DNA of 6,851 nt from Candidatus Rhabdochlamydia sp. (lineage in GTDB: Bacteria > Chlamydiota > Chlamydiia > Chlamydiales > Rhabdochlamydiaceae): NCBI GenBank assembly GCA_030043495.1, contig JASHXO010000218.1, positions 1 through 6,851 on the forward strand. The letters run 5' to 3'. The notes under the pieces are model-generated. The model saw only the letters and a list, made by a program, of their open reading frames with translations. It had not been told where the DNA came from and made no database searches. A program made the position numbers and the translations under genes. Shown piece after piece: positions 6,821-6,851 of this stretch. The number at the start of each line of letters is the position of its first letter. Positions within the stretch are counted from its first letter, which is position 1.

Positions 6821-6851
6821 GGTTAAAAAAATTGACATGAACCTATCTCGA

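Noticed and set aside
6832..6837. TTGACA on the plus strand, resembling a -35 box for a divergent gene
   Set aside because: The matching -10 position would fall beyond the window end, and a lone hexamer in an A/T-rich stretch is weak evidence.

Overview
This window probably comes from a member of the Chlamydiae, most likely an environmental (amoeba-associated) lineage rather than Chlamydia itself. The pointers are a double-length, divergent FAD-dependent thymidylate synthase (548 residues) of the type I associate with chlamydiae, next to a TyrP-type aromatic amino acid permease. This assignment is from recall of the families and was not tested by a search.

All four genes are on the minus strand, so transcription runs from right to left. 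In that order they are thyX (6806 to 5160), a tyrP-like permease (5144 to 3849), uvrB (3842 to 1848), and an O-antigen ligase/polymerase-family membrane protein (1708 to 233). The first three have gaps of 15 and 6 nt and look like one operon. Their jobs differ: dTMP synthesis, aromatic amino acid import and nucleotide excision repair. The cluster is therefore probably a transcription unit rather than a single pathway.

The unusual part is the left third. Between uvrB and the ligase-family gene lies a 161-bp imperfect palindrome (1687-1847), close to 80 bp per arm with a 5-nt loop. It begins at the uvrB stop codon and contains the start codon of the ligase-family gene. A second long palindrome (1-145, possibly cut by the window edge) lies 87 nt beyond the other end of that gene. 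The ligase-family gene is thus bracketed by two long hairpin-forming elements of similar size and architecture. They look like miniature inverted-repeat (MITE-like) elements without coding capacity. A 3-bp TCA direct repeat flanks the internal one, and its insertion may have supplied the first eight codons of the ligase-family gene.

No RNA genes, CRISPR arrays, transposase genes or convincing intrinsic terminators were seen. The segment 146-232 holds nothing recognisable.
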